64,000 nt of DNA from Cyanobacteriota bacterium. GTDB taxonomy: Bacteria; Cyanobacteriota; Cyanobacteriia; PCC-6307; Cyanobiaceae. Below are positions 36,993 to 46,606 of the stretch, piece after piece; position 1 is the first letter of the stretch, and every line of letters begins with the position of its first letter. Location: the NCBI GenBank assembly GCA_026389335.1, contig JAPLIB010000085.1:1-64000 (forward strand). Direction: 5' to 3'. The position numbers and the translations under genes are program-made. The notes below the pieces were generated by a model that had not been told where the DNA came from, searched no databases, and saw nothing but the letters and a program-made list of their open reading frames with translations.

Positions 36993-38803
36993 CGCTTGGC
37001 CGGCTTTTTCATCGCCAGTTTGCGCAACCTGATCGATTCAGGGGTGACCTCGAGCATTTCATCGGGACCGATGTACTCGAGTGCCCGTTCCAGGGTCATC
37101 TGAATCGGTGCCTGCAATGTGTCCAGCACCTCAGCACCAGCGGACCGGATGTTGGTCACCTGCTTGGCCTTGCAAACGTTGAGCTCAAGGTCGGGCGGAC
37201 GGTTGTGTTCGCCGACGATCATGCCCTTGTACACCTTGGTGCCAGGAGTGATGAAGAACTGACCCCGATCTTCTGCCCCCTTGAGCGCATAGAACGTGGC
37301 GGTACCTTCCTCGAAGGCCACCAGCACGCCATTGCGGCGGGCATCCATATCGCCCTGCATGGGGCGATAGTCGAGGAACGAGTGGCTCATGATCCCCTCG
37401 CCGCGGGTGGCACGAATGAACTCGCCACGGAAACCGATCAGGCCACGGGCGGGCACCACGAACTCCAGCTGGGTGCGGCCGTCGTTGGTGTTCTCCATGT
37501 TCTGCATCTCGCCTTTGCGGGTGCCGAGCTTCTCGATGCAGGAGCCGACGGATTCCTCCGGCACGTCCATCACCAGAGTTTCGTAGGGCTCGCTCGGGGT
37601 GCCATCGATGGTGCGGAAGATCACCTGGGGCTGGCTCACCTGGAACTCATAACCCTCGCGGCGCATGGTTTCGATCAGGATGCCCAGGTGCAGTTCGCCG
37701 CGGCCGCTGACCGCGAAGCGATCGGGGGAATCGGTGTCCTCAACACGCAGGGCGACGTTCGTTAGCAGTTCCCTCTGCAGCCTGTCCCGCAGCTGGCGGC
37801 TGGTGACGAACTTGCCCTCCTTGCCGGCAAACGGGGAGTCGTTGACGACAAATGTCATCTGCAAAGTGGGTTCATCCACCTTGATCAGCGGCAGCGCCTC
37901 GGGGTGATCGGGGCAGGCGATGGTCTCGCCGATGTTCACCTCATCGAATCCGGCCACGGCCACCAGATCGCCGGCACTGGCCGATTCGATCTCGACCCGC
38001 TGCAGACCCTTGAAGCCGAGCAACTTGGAAATCCTGCCGCGCTTGACGCTGCCATCGTCGCGCAGCAAGGCTGCCGGCTGGCCGGCCCGGATCGTGCCGT
38101 TGTGAATGCGGCCGATCATGATCCGGCCAAGAAAATCGCTGTAATCGAGTGTGGTGACCTGCAGCTGCAGGGGTTTGGTGGGATCACCGACAGGGGGTGG
38201 GACGTGGCGCAAAATCGCATCGAAGAGCGGCTTCATGTTGTCGCTCTCGGTCTTCATGTCCGGCTTGGCGTAGCCGGCCATGCCACTGCCGAACAGATAG
38301 GTGAAATCGCACTGGTCGTCGTCGGCGCCGAGTTCAAGGAACAGATCGAGCACTTTGTCGACAGCCTGTTCGGGATCCACCCGGGCCCGATCGATTTTGT
38401 TGACAAATACGATCGGCCTCAGACCCTTTTCCAAGGCCTTCTTGAGTACGAAGCGGGTCTGGGGCATGGGCCCCTCATTGGCGTCGACGATCAGCAGACA
38501 GCCATCGACCATGCCAAGAACCCGCTCCACCTCGCCACCGAAGTCGGCGTGGCCAGGGGTATCAACAATGTTGATGCGGATGCCGTTGTAATCAACAGCC
38601 GTGTTCTTGGAGAGGATCGTGATACCCCGCTCCCGCTCCAGATCGTTGGAGTCCATGATGCAAGTGGGCACGGCCTCACCCTCCCGGAAAATGCCGGACT
38701 GGGTGAGAAGGGCGTCCACCAGGGTGGTCTTGCCGTGGTCGACGTGAGCAATGATCGCAATGTTGCGAATCGGCACACCTTTGACTTCGCCACTCATGGG
38801 CAT
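36989..38803 (-). CDS. typA: Ribosome-associated GTPase TypA/BipA
   Basis: 604 residues; ATG at 38803 or 38797. An EF-G-like GTPase: [17 protein letters not shown] (G1), [13 protein letters not shown] (G2), [15 protein letters not shown] (G3) and [10 protein letters not shown] (G4), then domains II, III and V and the TypA-specific C-terminal domain ([14 protein letters not shown]). BipA assists 50S assembly and growth under cold and other stress. It heads the run typA-DUF309-lptA-lptBF-ccsA. A pair of overlapping inverted repeats lies about 100-130 bases upstream (38894-38935). Confidence 0.97.
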   Translation of the reverse strand: MPMSGEVKGVPIRNIAIIAHVDHGKTTLVDALLTQSGIFREGEAVPTCIMDSNDLERERGITILSKNTAVDYNGIRINIVDTPGHADFGGEVERVLGMVDGCLLIVDANEGPMPQTRFVLKKALEKGLRPIVFVNKIDRARVDPEQAVDKVLDLFLELGADDDQCDFTYLFGSGMAGYAKPDMKTESDNMKPLFDAILRHVPPPVGDPTKPLQLQVTTLDYSDFLGRIMIGRIHNGTIRAGQPAALLRDDGSVKRGRISKLLGFKGLQRVEIESASAGDLVAVAGFDEVNIGETIACPDHPEALPLIKVDEPTLQMTFVVNDSPFAGKEGKFVTSRQLRDRLQRELLTNVALRVEDTDSPDRFAVSGRGELHLGILIETMRREGYEFQVSQPQVIFRTIDGTPSEPYETLVMDVPEESVGSCIEKLGTRKGEMQNMENTNDGRTQLEFVVPARGLIGFRGEFIRATRGEGIMSHSFLDYRPMQGDMDARRNGVLVAFEEGTATFYALKGAEDRGQFFITPGTKVYKGMIVGEHNRPPDLELNVCKAKQVTNIRSAGAEVLDTLQAPIQMTLERALEYIGPDEMLEVTPESIRLRKLAMKKPAKR

Positions 38804-38893
38804 CGGATCCTGCAGGGAAAGGGAGTTGGGCTCGGGTGTCGCGTCGTCTGAAATCTCGCCGCCTGATCAACTCCGGCTGACAGGGAGGTCGTG

Positions 38894-38935
38894 CCGTATC
38901 AACGGCCAGAGGGCTCGATACGGTGATCGAGAGCC
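38894..38935. repeat. Overlapping inverted repeats in the typA leader region
   Basis: CCGTATC pairs with GATACGG, and within that CTCGAT-N6-ATCGAG and GGCTC/GAGCC form an alternative hairpin. The two structures share bases and cannot form together. They lie about 90-130 bases upstream of the typA start. A regulatory role is only a possibility. Confidence 0.3.
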
Positions 38936-39004
38936 GCTGGCGAGGTGCGTGACATTTCTGAAGCGAATCTTGATCTTACCTTGCGACCCGCTCGCCCAGG
39001 CTTT

Positions 39005-39733
39005 CTACCGTGCCAGCCGTTGGGCAGGCTCGAACAGGCGCAGGGCTTCCGTGGATCCCTCAAAGCGCCAGTGCCACGGCTCGTAGCTGACGCCCTGGGC
39101 ATTTCCCAGCGGGAACGAGAGCTGGAAATGGAAGCGATGGGCATGGGCCGCTAGCCAGCGGTAGGAAGGCGTGCTGTCAAAACGGGTCGAAAGATTGGTC
39201 CCCGGCAGGCGGCCATCGCCGAGATCGACGGCAAACCCGGTGCTGTGTTCGGAAAACCCCGGCGGAGCACTGACCATGGCCCGGTCCCTGGCGCTCTGGT
39301 TGCGCTCCGCCTTGACATCAAAGAAAAGCTGGCGCTGCAGGCTCAGCGGGCGGAAGGCACTGAGCACCACCAGGCTGACCCCATCGGCGGCAGCCGCCCG
39401 CTGCATCGCCAGCAGCGCCGCGGCCGCATCGCGCTGCAGACGCAGGCTGGAGCTGATGGCGACGAGCTGGACCGGTGACACCTCCGGATAGGGGAAATGG
39501 CCGAGCAGGCGCCCGTCGGCGCTCAGGCGGGCATTGAGCCCGGCCACGGGCGGTGGCGTCAGCCAGCGGCGCAAGGGGCCTGCCATCAACAGCAGCACGG
39601 TGCCGGTGACCAGGCCACTGACGATCAGCAGCCGCAGCAGACGACCGAGGAAGGAGGGGCGACGTGGCTTGGGCAGCTGACTGCGACGGGCGAGTGGAAT
39701 CTCCTCCCCGATCAACGGTGCGGGCACGACCAC
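39005..39733 (-). CDS. M15-family D-alanyl-D-alanine carboxypeptidase (VanY-like), membrane anchored
   Basis: 242 residues if it starts at GTG 39733; GTG 39727 is also possible. A basic N-terminus and one membrane helix (LLRLLIVSGLVTGTVLLLMA) precede the peptidase: VVLSAFRPLSLQRQLF, the zinc motif SEHSTGFAVDLGDG (SxHxxGxAxD), and EPWHWRFEG (ExxWHxxF type). It would trim D-Ala from peptidoglycan stem peptides in the periplasm. The frame stays open upstream through a 13-bp repeat array but that part is not protein-like. Divergent from chlP. Confidence 0.88.
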   Translation of the reverse strand: MVVPAPLIGEEIPLARRSQLPKPRRPSFLGRLLRLLIVSGLVTGTVLLLMAGPLRRWLTPPPVAGLNARLSADGRLLGHFPYPEVSPVQLVAISSSLRLQRDAAAALLAMQRAAAADGVSLVVLSAFRPLSLQRQLFFDVKAERNQSARDRAMVSAPPGFSEHSTGFAVDLGDGRLPGTNLSTRFDSTPSYRWLAAHAHRFHFQLSFPLGNAQGVSYEPWHWRFEGSTEALRLFEPAQRLAR

Positions 39734-39770
39734 CAGCCAAAGGGCTTGATCGTAGTGGTGATGCTCGTCC

Positions 39771-39861
39771 GCAGACCACAGCCGCAGACCACAGCCGCAG
39801 ACCACAGCCGCAGACCACAGCCGCAGACCACAGCCGCAGACCACAGCCGCAGACCACGGCC
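39771..39861. repeat. Seven tandem 13-bp repeats between an M15 peptidase gene and chlP
   Basis: Seven head-to-tail units of GCAGACCACAGCC start at 39771 and recur every 13 bases. The first six are identical and the last has one A-to-G change. The array fills the intergenic region between two divergent genes (starts near 39733 and at 39939), 38 and 77 bases away. The near-perfect copies indicate recent expansion. Confidence 0.95.
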
Positions 39862-39938
39862 GCGACCTGGCTCGCCGCTGGTCGTGGAGCGGTGTTAGTT
39901 TTTTTGGCCAGGATCCCTTTGGTGGAGCAGGTTTCAAG

Positions 39939-41345
39939 ATGTTGCGAGTCGCGGTGGTGGGTGGCGGCCCGAGCGGTTCCTGTGCTGCCGAAGTGCTAGC
40001 CAAGGCCGGCATTCAAACCTGGCTGTTTGAGCGCAAGCTCGACAACGCCAAGCCTTGTGGGGGAGCGATTCCTCTGTGCATGGTCCAGGAGTTCGACCTG
40101 CCGGAATCGATCATTGATCGCAAGGTCAACAACATGAAGATGATTTCGCCTTCCAACCGGGAGGTGGACATCCATCTGGACAATCCCGCCGAGTACATCG
40201 GCATGTGTCGCCGCGAAGTCTTTGATGCCTTCCTGCGCAATCGTGCCGCCGATCTCGGTGCCCACCTGGTCAACGGCCTGGTGCAACGCATCGACACGGG
40301 CAAAAACCGCCAGGGGCCCTACACGCTTCACTACGCCGACTATGCCGGTGGTGGCCTCACCGGTGAACTCAAATCACTCGAGGTGGACCTGATCGTTGGT
40401 GCCGATGGTGCCAACAGCCGGGTTGCCAAGGCGATGGATGCCGGTGATTACAACGTGGCCATCGCCTTCCAGGAGCGGATTCGATTGCCACCCGAAGAGA
40501 TGGCCTACTACGAAGATTTGGCTGAGATGTACGTCGGTACCGATGTGTCTCCTGATTTCTATGCCTGGGTGTTTCCGAAGTACGACCACGTGGCCGTGGG
40601 CACCGGCACGATGCAAAAGAATCAGAGCCTGATCAAGGGTCTGCAGAAAGGTATTCGTGAGCGCGCCAGCAACCGCTTGCTGCACGGTGAGGTGATCAAG
40701 GTGGAAGCCCATCCGATCCCCGAACATCCCCGCCCCAGGCGGGTGGTGGGGCGCATGGCCCTGGTGGGAGATGCCGCCGGTTACGTCACCAAAAGTTCTG
40801 GCGAAGGCATTTACTTTGCCGCCAAGAGCGGCCGGATGTGCGCCGAAGAGATTGTGGCGGCCAGTGGCCATGGCGCCCGGATCCCGAGCGAAAAGGATCT
40901 CAAGGTGTATCTGAAAAAATGGGACAAAAAGTATGGTGCTACGTATAAGGTGCTTGAAATTCTGCAGAATGTCTTCTACAGCAACGATCCGGCCCGCGAG
41001 GCCTTCGTTGAAATGTGCGACGATAAGGATGTGCAGCGGCTCACCTTCGACAGCTACCTCTATAAGCGGGTGGTGCCGATCAATCCCTGGCAGACGATCA
41101 AGCTCACCCTGCTGACCATCGGCGCCTATCTGCGTGGTCAGGCCTTTGCACCGACGACCTACAAGCCGGTGCCCAGTGCTGTCCGCAGTGAGGCCGAAAT
41201 GGCAGCCATCCTGGCTGCTGATGCCGCCAAGAGCTCCGGTCTCAACGGCAGCGATCCCAGCCACCCGGCGCTCGACGTCAAGACTGACCCGAAGCCCGCG
41301 GCCGAATCCGGCGAGCGCGAGCCGATTCTGGCCGGCAAGAGCTGA
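39939..41345 (+). CDS. chlP: Geranylgeranyl diphosphate/geranylgeranyl-chlorophyll reductase
   Basis: 468 residues from ATG at 39939. FAD-binding VAVVGGGPSGSCAAEVLA at 4-21, LDNAKPCGGAIPLCM typical of plant and cyanobacterial ChlP, LIVGADGANSRVAKAM, and GDAAGYVTKSSGEGIYFA. It reduces three double bonds of the geranylgeranyl chain to phytyl for chlorophyll and tocopherol, using NADPH. The C-terminal 60 residues are a Pro/Ser/Ala-rich tail. Its substrate is supplied by CrtE, encoded at 4.8-5.8 kb. Confidence 0.97.
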   Translation: MLRVAVVGGGPSGSCAAEVLAKAGIQTWLFERKLDNAKPCGGAIPLCMVQEFDLPESIIDRKVNNMKMISPSNREVDIHLDNPAEYIGMCRREVFDAFLRNRAADLGAHLVNGLVQRIDTGKNRQGPYTLHYADYAGGGLTGELKSLEVDLIVGADGANSRVAKAMDAGDYNVAIAFQERIRLPPEEMAYYEDLAEMYVGTDVSPDFYAWVFPKYDHVAVGTGTMQKNQSLIKGLQKGIRERASNRLLHGEVIKVEAHPIPEHPRPRRVVGRMALVGDAAGYVTKSSGEGIYFAAKSGRMCAEEIVAASGHGARIPSEKDLKVYLKKWDKKYGATYKVLEILQNVFYSNDPAREAFVEMCDDKDVQRLTFDSYLYKRVVPINPWQTIKLTLLTIGAYLRGQAFAPTTYKPVPSAVRSEAEMAAILAADAAKSSGLNGSDPSHPALDVKTDPKPAAESGEREPILAGKS

Positions 41346-41350
41346 ACGGC

Positions 41351-41390
41351 AGCTGGGCTGGGGGCACCTGCGGTGGGAGCCCCCACAGCT
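41351..41390. terminator. Hairpin between convergent chlP and glyS
   Basis: TGGGGGC (41359-41365) pairs with GCCCCCA (41379-41385), flanked by AGCT/AGCT outer arms. It sits in the 63-base gap between two converging genes and could end both transcripts. There is no T-run on either side. Confidence 0.45.
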
Positions 41391-41408
41391 CTGGGACCTG
41401 GGCGAGGT

Positions 41409-43574
41409 TCAGCCCTGCAGGCGACTGAAGTCGGCCAGCACGGCCGCCTGATTGCGCAGCACCCCCAGCAGGTTGAGGCGGTTGGTGCGGATAGCGACGT
41501 CGTCTGCCATCACCATCACGCTCTGTTCACCATCGAAAAATGCCGCCAGCACCGGGGCACTCTCCGCCAGGGCCTGGGCCAGAGCGGCATAGCGCTGTGG
41601 TTCGCTGCCACACACGATCGGTTCCAGCGTCTCCAGCACCGCCAGCATGGCGCTCTCGCTGGGGGAGCTGAACAGGGTTGGGTTGACCACGGTGGCGGCG
41701 CAAAGCTCCCCGGGCGGCAGGTCGCCTTTCTCCGCCAGGCGTGCAGCACGCTGCACCACCGCCTGCACGGCGCTGAGGCTGCCAGCGGCGCGCAGCTGCA
41801 GCAGCAGGGCCGCCCGCTGGCGGGCATCGGCGGGATCCGAGAGCACCCGCTCCAGCGCCACGCTGCTGCCGGCCACCGCCTGCACGAGATCCACCGCGAC
41901 TCCCTGCTCCTCCAGCAGGCTGACCAGGCGCTGGCGCAGAAACTCGGCCAGCTCCGCGGCCAGGCTGCTGCTATCCAGCTGGTACTGGGGCAGCAGCTGG
42001 GCCCAATGGCGACAGGCCCGCTCGAGCAGGGCCAGCAGATTCAGGCTCCAGCCCCGATCCCAGAGGATCTGCAGCAGCCCATTGCCGGCCCGGCGCAGGG
42101 CATAGGGATCAGAGGAGCCGCTGGGCCGCTCACCTTTGGCATAGATGCTCAGCAGCAGCTCCAGCCGTTCGGCCATGGCCAGCACCGCTCCTGCCTCCGA
42201 AGCCGGGAGCTGGTCGCCGGCACCCCTGGGGAGGTAGTGCTCCAGCACCGCCAGCGCCACTGGCCGGGGTTCGCCTTCCGCCAGCAGGTATTTGCCGCCG
42301 ATCACCCCCTGCAGCTCCGGGAATTCGCCCACCATCTGGCTCACCAGATCGTGCTTACAGAGATGGGCGGCCCGGCGCGCATGACTGCCGCAGGCGTCGC
42401 CGAGCGCCAACGCCTCCAGCAGCACATCCGTGCACCACTCCAGCCGCTCGCAGCGATCGCGCAAGCTGCCCAACCCCTCGGCGAAGGTGACGCGATCGAG
42501 TTGGTCGCGGCGGTCGATGCTGGCGATACGGCGATCGGCGGCGATGAAGAACTCGGCATCAGCCAGCCGGGCCCGCAACACCCGCTCATTGCCCCGCTGA
42601 ATCGTGGCCGCCGCCGCTGCCAGACCATTGCCGATGCAGAAGAAGCGGGGCAGCAGGCTGCCGTGGGCCTCGAGGGCCAGGGGATCGGGGCTGGTGGCTG
42701 GCTGCCGCAGGGGGACATAGCGCTGGTGGGAGCGCATCACCGTGCTCAGCACCTCCGGTGGCAGGCTGAGAAAGCGCTCCTCAATCCTGCCCTCGATCAA
42801 CTGGGGAGATTCGACCAGATCGATCAATTCCTCCAATAGGGCATCGGGAAGATCGATGCTGGCGCCAAGCCCTGCGGCCCGCGTCTCCAGCTGGTCGCGG
42901 ATCCAGCGGCCCCGCTCGGCCCGGTCCACCTGGACATCGGCAGCCGCCATCTGGCTCCCGTAGCTGGCCGCATCGGTGATCGTGATCGCTTCTGGCCGCA
43001 GCCGATGGCCGCGACTGAGCCGGCCACTGCTTACGGGCGGATCGCATTCCGCCAGTTCCACCGGCACCAGCGTGTCGTCGAGCAGGGCCACCAGCCAGCG
43101 GATCGGGCGGCTGAAGCGGGCTTCGCCTTCGCCCCAGCGCATGAAACGCCGCCCCTGCAGGCAGGCGATCCAGCGGGGCACCAGCTCGCTCAGCACCTCA
43201 AGCGTCGGCCGCCCGGGATCGAGGGTGCGGGCGAACACGAACGGCCCTTTCTCTGTCTGACGCACTTCCAGCTGGGCGGCCTCGATGCCGCAGCGTTTGG
43301 CGAAGCCGATCGCTGCCGGGGTGGGCTGACCCTCCTTGAACGCCTGCTGGGCTGGCGGCCCTTTGCGATCCTCAGCCAGATCCCGCTGCTGCAATGGCAG
43401 GTCTGTCACCGTCACCACCAGGCGTCGGGGGGTACTGGTGACCCGCAGGCCCGTGGTTTCCAAACGGCTGCTCTCGAGATCTGCGGCCACCGCAAGCTCC
43501 AGCTGGGGCAGGGCCAGGCGGGCAAAATCGGCCGGCAGCTCCTCGGTGCCGATTTCCAGCAGGAACGTGGCCAT
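41409..43574 (-). CDS. glyS: Glycine-tRNA ligase beta subunit
   Basis: 721 residues. The opening TFLLEIGTEELPADFARLAL and then RRLVVTVTDLP, GEGEARFSRPIRWLVAL, SHQRYVP, and the central HD-like part with ADAEFFIAADRR and KYLLAEGE match GlyS of the alpha2beta2 enzyme. It contributes tRNA binding and part of glycylation of tRNA-Gly. The alpha subunit gene glyQ is not in the window. Convergent with chlP. Confidence 0.97.
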   Translation of the reverse strand: MATFLLEIGTEELPADFARLALPQLELAVAADLESSRLETTGLRVTSTPRRLVVTVTDLPLQQRDLAEDRKGPPAQQAFKEGQPTPAAIGFAKRCGIEAAQLEVRQTEKGPFVFARTLDPGRPTLEVLSELVPRWIACLQGRRFMRWGEGEARFSRPIRWLVALLDDTLVPVELAECDPPVSSGRLSRGHRLRPEAITITDAASYGSQMAAADVQVDRAERGRWIRDQLETRAAGLGASIDLPDALLEELIDLVESPQLIEGRIEERFLSLPPEVLSTVMRSHQRYVPLRQPATSPDPLALEAHGSLLPRFFCIGNGLAAAAATIQRGNERVLRARLADAEFFIAADRRIASIDRRDQLDRVTFAEGLGSLRDRCERLEWCTDVLLEALALGDACGSHARRAAHLCKHDLVSQMVGEFPELQGVIGGKYLLAEGEPRPVALAVLEHYLPRGAGDQLPASEAGAVLAMAERLELLLSIYAKGERPSGSSDPYALRRAGNGLLQILWDRGWSLNLLALLERACRHWAQLLPQYQLDSSSLAAELAEFLRQRLVSLLEEQGVAVDLVQAVAGSSVALERVLSDPADARQRAALLLQLRAAGSLSAVQAVVQRAARLAEKGDLPPGELCAATVVNPTLFSSPSESAMLAVLETLEPIVCGSEPQRYAALAQALAESAPVLAAFFDGEQSVMVMADDVAIRTNRLNLLGVLRNQAAVLADFSRLQG

Positions 43575-43717
43575 GGCTCAGAACAGGTACAGCGCGACTG
43601 TATGCACGCGACTGTATGCAACAGCCAACAGACAGCCACGATTCCAAGGAATCTCGCCGAAATGGTCCCAGTTCGATGCCGCCCGATAGCCATTCGCTAG
43701 TTTCGGACTGATTCCGA

Positions 43718-45487
43718 ATGCCGCCGAAAACGATGTCCCCGACGCCGGTCACCAACAACCCGTCCATCGGATCGGCGCCGACCAAGTTCGAGGCCCTCAA
43801 GGCAGCCAGCGGTCACCTGAAGGAACCCCTGCTCAGCGAACTCGATACCGAGAGCCGCCACTTCACGGATTCGGCGGTCCAGATCCTGAAGTTCCACGGC
43901 AGCTATCAACAGGACAACCGTGACAACCGCCAGAAAGGCGTGGAGAAGGACTGGCAGATGATGCTGCGGCTGCGCAGCCCGGGCGGGCGCATCCCCCCTG
44001 CCCTTTATCTGGCCCTGGACGACCTGGCCGATCGCCTCGGCAATGGCACCCTCCGCACCACCACCCGCCAGGCCTTCCAGATGCATGGCATCGCCAAGGC
44101 GGATCTGCGCGAGGTGATCGGCACCATCGTGCGCGCCCTGGGTTCCACCCTCTCCGCCTGTGGTGACATCAACCGCAACGTGATGGCACCGGCGACACCG
44201 GTGCAGAGCGGTGGCTACCCGGCCGCCCGCCAGCTGGCTGATGACATCGCCGACCTGCTCACACCTCAGGCCGCGGAGGGGTCCTATCTCGATCTCTGGG
44301 TCGATGGCGATCTCGCCTATCGCATCAAACCCCGGGCCGCGGTCAGAAAGGTGAAGGCACGCCAGGGCGAAGGCGAAATCTTCAGCGGCGATGCGGCCGA
44401 ACCCCTCTACGGCGCCACCTACCTGCCGCGCAAGTTCAAGATTGCCGTCACGGTTCCCGGCGACAACTCGGTGGATCTGCTCACCCAGGACATCGGCCTG
44501 GTGCTGTTCAGCGATGCCGCTGGCCGCGCCCTGGGCTGCAATGTCTACGTGGGCGGTGGCATGGGACGCACCCACAACAAAGAGGAGACCTTTGCCCGCA
44601 GCGCCGACCCACTCGGCTGGGTGGCGATCGAGCATGTGCTGGATCTGGTGCAGGCCATCGCCGCCCTGCAACGGGATCATGGCGATCGCCAGCAGCGGCG
44701 CCATGCCCGCATGAAGTATCTGATTCAGGATCGGGGTGTGGCCTGGTTCCGGCAGGAACTGGAACGCTATTTCCCCCATCCGATCAAGCGGCTGCGGCAG
44801 GAACCGAAAGCCAAACTGCTCGACTATCTCGGCTGGAATCGCCAGGGCGATGGCCTCTGGTTTGTGGGTCTGCCCCTGCTCTGCGGCCGGCTCGAAGGCG
44901 ACGTCAAGGCGGGCCTGCGCCAACTGGTGGCCACCTACCAACTGGAGGTGCGCCTCACCCCGAACCAGGATCTGCTGCTCTGCAACATTGGCAGCACCCA
45001 GCGGCAGGGGATCCGTCAGGCCCTGGAGCAGCTGGGCTTCCAGGCCCCCGAAGCTCCCGCTCGCCTGGCTCGCCATGCGATCGCCTGCCCGGCCATGCCC
45101 ACCTGCGGGCTGGCAATCACCGAATCGGAGCGCATCCTGCCCCAGGTGCTGGAGCGGCTGGAGGTCCTGCTGGCGAGCCTGAAAATCGACAAGTCGATCC
45201 TCATCCGCATGACGGGCTGCCCCAATGGCTGCGCCCGCCCCTACATGGCCGAGATCGGCCTGGTGGGCAGTGGGGTTGAGAGCTACCAGCTGTGGCTGGG
45301 GGGGACCCCGGGGCTGACGCAGCTGGCCCGACCCTTCCTCGAGAAAATGCCGCTGGAGCAGCTGGAGAGCACCCTGGAGCCGCTGCTGAACACCTGGAAC
45401 CAGGAAGCTGGGCCTCGCACCAGTTTCGGCGACTGGATCAACAAGGCGGGGGATGATCGGGTCAAGGCCCTGCTGACGAGCCCATGA
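43718..45487 (+). CDS. sir: Ferredoxin-sulfite reductase
   Basis: 589 residues from ATG at 43718. KFEALKAASGHLKEPLLSEL and TDSAVQILKFHGSYQQDNRD near the start, TTTRQAFQMHGI, and GDINRNVMAP are typical of ferredoxin-type Sir. The siroheme-[4Fe-4S] cysteines are in CPAMPTCGLAITESER (about 450) and TGCPNGCARPYMAEIGLVG (about 500). It reduces sulfite to sulfide with six electrons from ferredoxin for cysteine synthesis. Its stop overlaps the start of the next gene (ATGA). Confidence 0.96.
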   Translation: MPPKTMSPTPVTNNPSIGSAPTKFEALKAASGHLKEPLLSELDTESRHFTDSAVQILKFHGSYQQDNRDNRQKGVEKDWQMMLRLRSPGGRIPPALYLALDDLADRLGNGTLRTTTRQAFQMHGIAKADLREVIGTIVRALGSTLSACGDINRNVMAPATPVQSGGYPAARQLADDIADLLTPQAAEGSYLDLWVDGDLAYRIKPRAAVRKVKARQGEGEIFSGDAAEPLYGATYLPRKFKIAVTVPGDNSVDLLTQDIGLVLFSDAAGRALGCNVYVGGGMGRTHNKEETFARSADPLGWVAIEHVLDLVQAIAALQRDHGDRQQRRHARMKYLIQDRGVAWFRQELERYFPHPIKRLRQEPKAKLLDYLGWNRQGDGLWFVGLPLLCGRLEGDVKAGLRQLVATYQLEVRLTPNQDLLLCNIGSTQRQGIRQALEQLGFQAPEAPARLARHAIACPAMPTCGLAITESERILPQVLERLEVLLASLKIDKSILIRMTGCPNGCARPYMAEIGLVGSGVESYQLWLGGTPGLTQLARPFLEKMPLEQLESTLEPLLNTWNQEAGPRTSFGDWINKAGDDRVKALLTSP

Positions 45488-45924
45488 CCCCGGCCGATCG
45501 CCATCACCGCAGCCGGGCCCGAGCCGATCGGCGCCTGGGGTGTGCGGCCCAGCTCTGGCAGCCCTGGGCCCCGTCCCTTCTCCGGCTGTTGCTGGCGGGC
45601 GCTGCGCTGTCCGTGTCGATGGCGGCACCTGGGCTGGCAGCCAGCATGCCGCCCTTGCCGCCGGCACGGCAGGTGCTGTACGACCCGGATCCGGCCATCT
45701 GCAAACCGGCCTCCCTGCAAAACAACTTCCGGCAGCAACTGCTGCCCTGGGCTGATCAACCCGCCGCGGTGCAGGCCAAGTTGCGCCAGGTGCAGCTGGA
45801 GCTGCTGCAGGCGACGCTGCAGCGCTGCGTCAGCAAGGGACTGCTGAGCCCCGAGCAGGCCGGCACCCTGGGCAAGGAGCTGCTGGGTGAAGCGCCGACT
45901 CAACCCTCCGGGGCCCGTCCATAG
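45484..45924 (+). CDS. Hypothetical exported protein coupled to sir
   Basis: 146 residues. The ATG overlaps the sir stop. A basic N-terminus, a hydrophobic core (LLRLLLAGAALSVSMAAPGLAA, about 32-53) and a cleavage-like site make an export signal. The mature part has two Cys (AICKPAS and LQRCVSK) that could form a disulfide, and a helical pattern with VQAKLRQVQLELLQATLQ. No family recognised. Its last 25 bases overlap the convergent VanX-like gene. Confidence 0.6.
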   Translation: MTPADRHHRSRARADRRLGCAAQLWQPWAPSLLRLLLAGAALSVSMAAPGLAASMPPLPPARQVLYDPDPAICKPASLQNNFRQQLLPWADQPAAVQAKLRQVQLELLQATLQRCVSKGLLSPEQAGTLGKELLGEAPTQPSGARP

Positions 45925-46604
45925 AGCGCCTTGGCGGCGCCGATCCGCCAGGCCCAGAGCTGATCGCCATAGCTGAAATGCCACCATTCATTTGGATGCT
46001 GGGCAAAACCGGCGCCCTCCATCACCTGGCGCAACACCTGCCGCCGGCCATGCCAGAGGTAAGCCTCGCCATCGGGATCCCGGCGGGCGGCGGCGGCGTG
46101 GTGGTCCGGCTCCGAGATCGCGCCGATCGCATCGATCTCACCCCCCATCGCCAGCGGCTGGCCATCAGCCGTCGCCAGGGTGAGATCGACGGCGGCACCG
46201 GTGCTGTGGGGAGGAGGCGTGGCTGGATCGGCACTGGGAGGAGCCCAGAAGCGGCCCACCTCAGCCACCAGCAGATCTCGCAGCGGGCTGGGCTGATGGG
46301 GATCAACGCCGCGCTGACGACACTCGCTGGCGATGGCGTGATCCACCATGAACTGCTGCACGGCCACTGGCCGCCAGGCATCGAAAATCGCCAGGCGCCA
46401 CTGGCTGTGCTCCAGCCGCAGCCGAACCTCGACCTGCAGCAGGCGCTGCAGCACGCCCTGGCGCAGCCGGAACGGCGATCCCCGTTGGCCGTAGGGGGCG
46501 CCGAGGGCCTGATAGGGGTGGGGCTCAAGCCGCCATAAAGGCGGCGGCAGGGCCATCAGCGGCTCGCCGTTGTCGTCGATCGGGATCGGGCTCCAGGGGC
46601 GCAT
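45900..46604 (-). CDS. D-alanyl-D-alanine dipeptidase, M15D family (VanX/DdpX-like)
   Basis: 234 residues. LAIFDAWRPVAVQQFM contains the catalytic Arg, PPHSTGAAVDLTL the zinc ligands His and Asp, and NEWWHFSYGDQLWAW the catalytic Glu and third ligand His, in the VanX order. No signal peptide, so it is probably cytoplasmic, recycling D-Ala-D-Ala. Outside glycopeptide-resistance clusters such enzymes salvage cell-wall peptides. It lies just downstream of recG on the same strand (two bases between the recG stop and its start). Confidence 0.92.
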   Translation of the reverse strand: MRPWSPIPIDDNGEPLMALPPPLWRLEPHPYQALGAPYGQRGSPFRLRQGVLQRLLQVEVRLRLEHSQWRLAIFDAWRPVAVQQFMVDHAIASECRQRGVDPHQPSPLRDLLVAEVGRFWAPPSADPATPPPHSTGAAVDLTLATADGQPLAMGGEIDAIGAISEPDHHAAAARRDPDGEAYLWHGRRQVLRQVMEGAGFAQHPNEWWHFSYGDQLWAWRIGAAKALYGRAPEG

Positions 46605-46606
46605 GT

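Noticed and set aside
39734..40012. Upstream extension of the M15 peptidase through the 13-bp repeats (CGCGLRLWSAAVV repeats)
   Set aside because: The repeated peptide is a by-product of reading the DNA repeat, and the extension would overlap chlP. GTG starts near 39733 are enough for the membrane helix and peptidase.
43697..45667. 656-codon minus-strand open frame opposite sir
   Set aside because: Sir is complete with all cofactor cysteines on the plus strand. The antisense translation has no domain.
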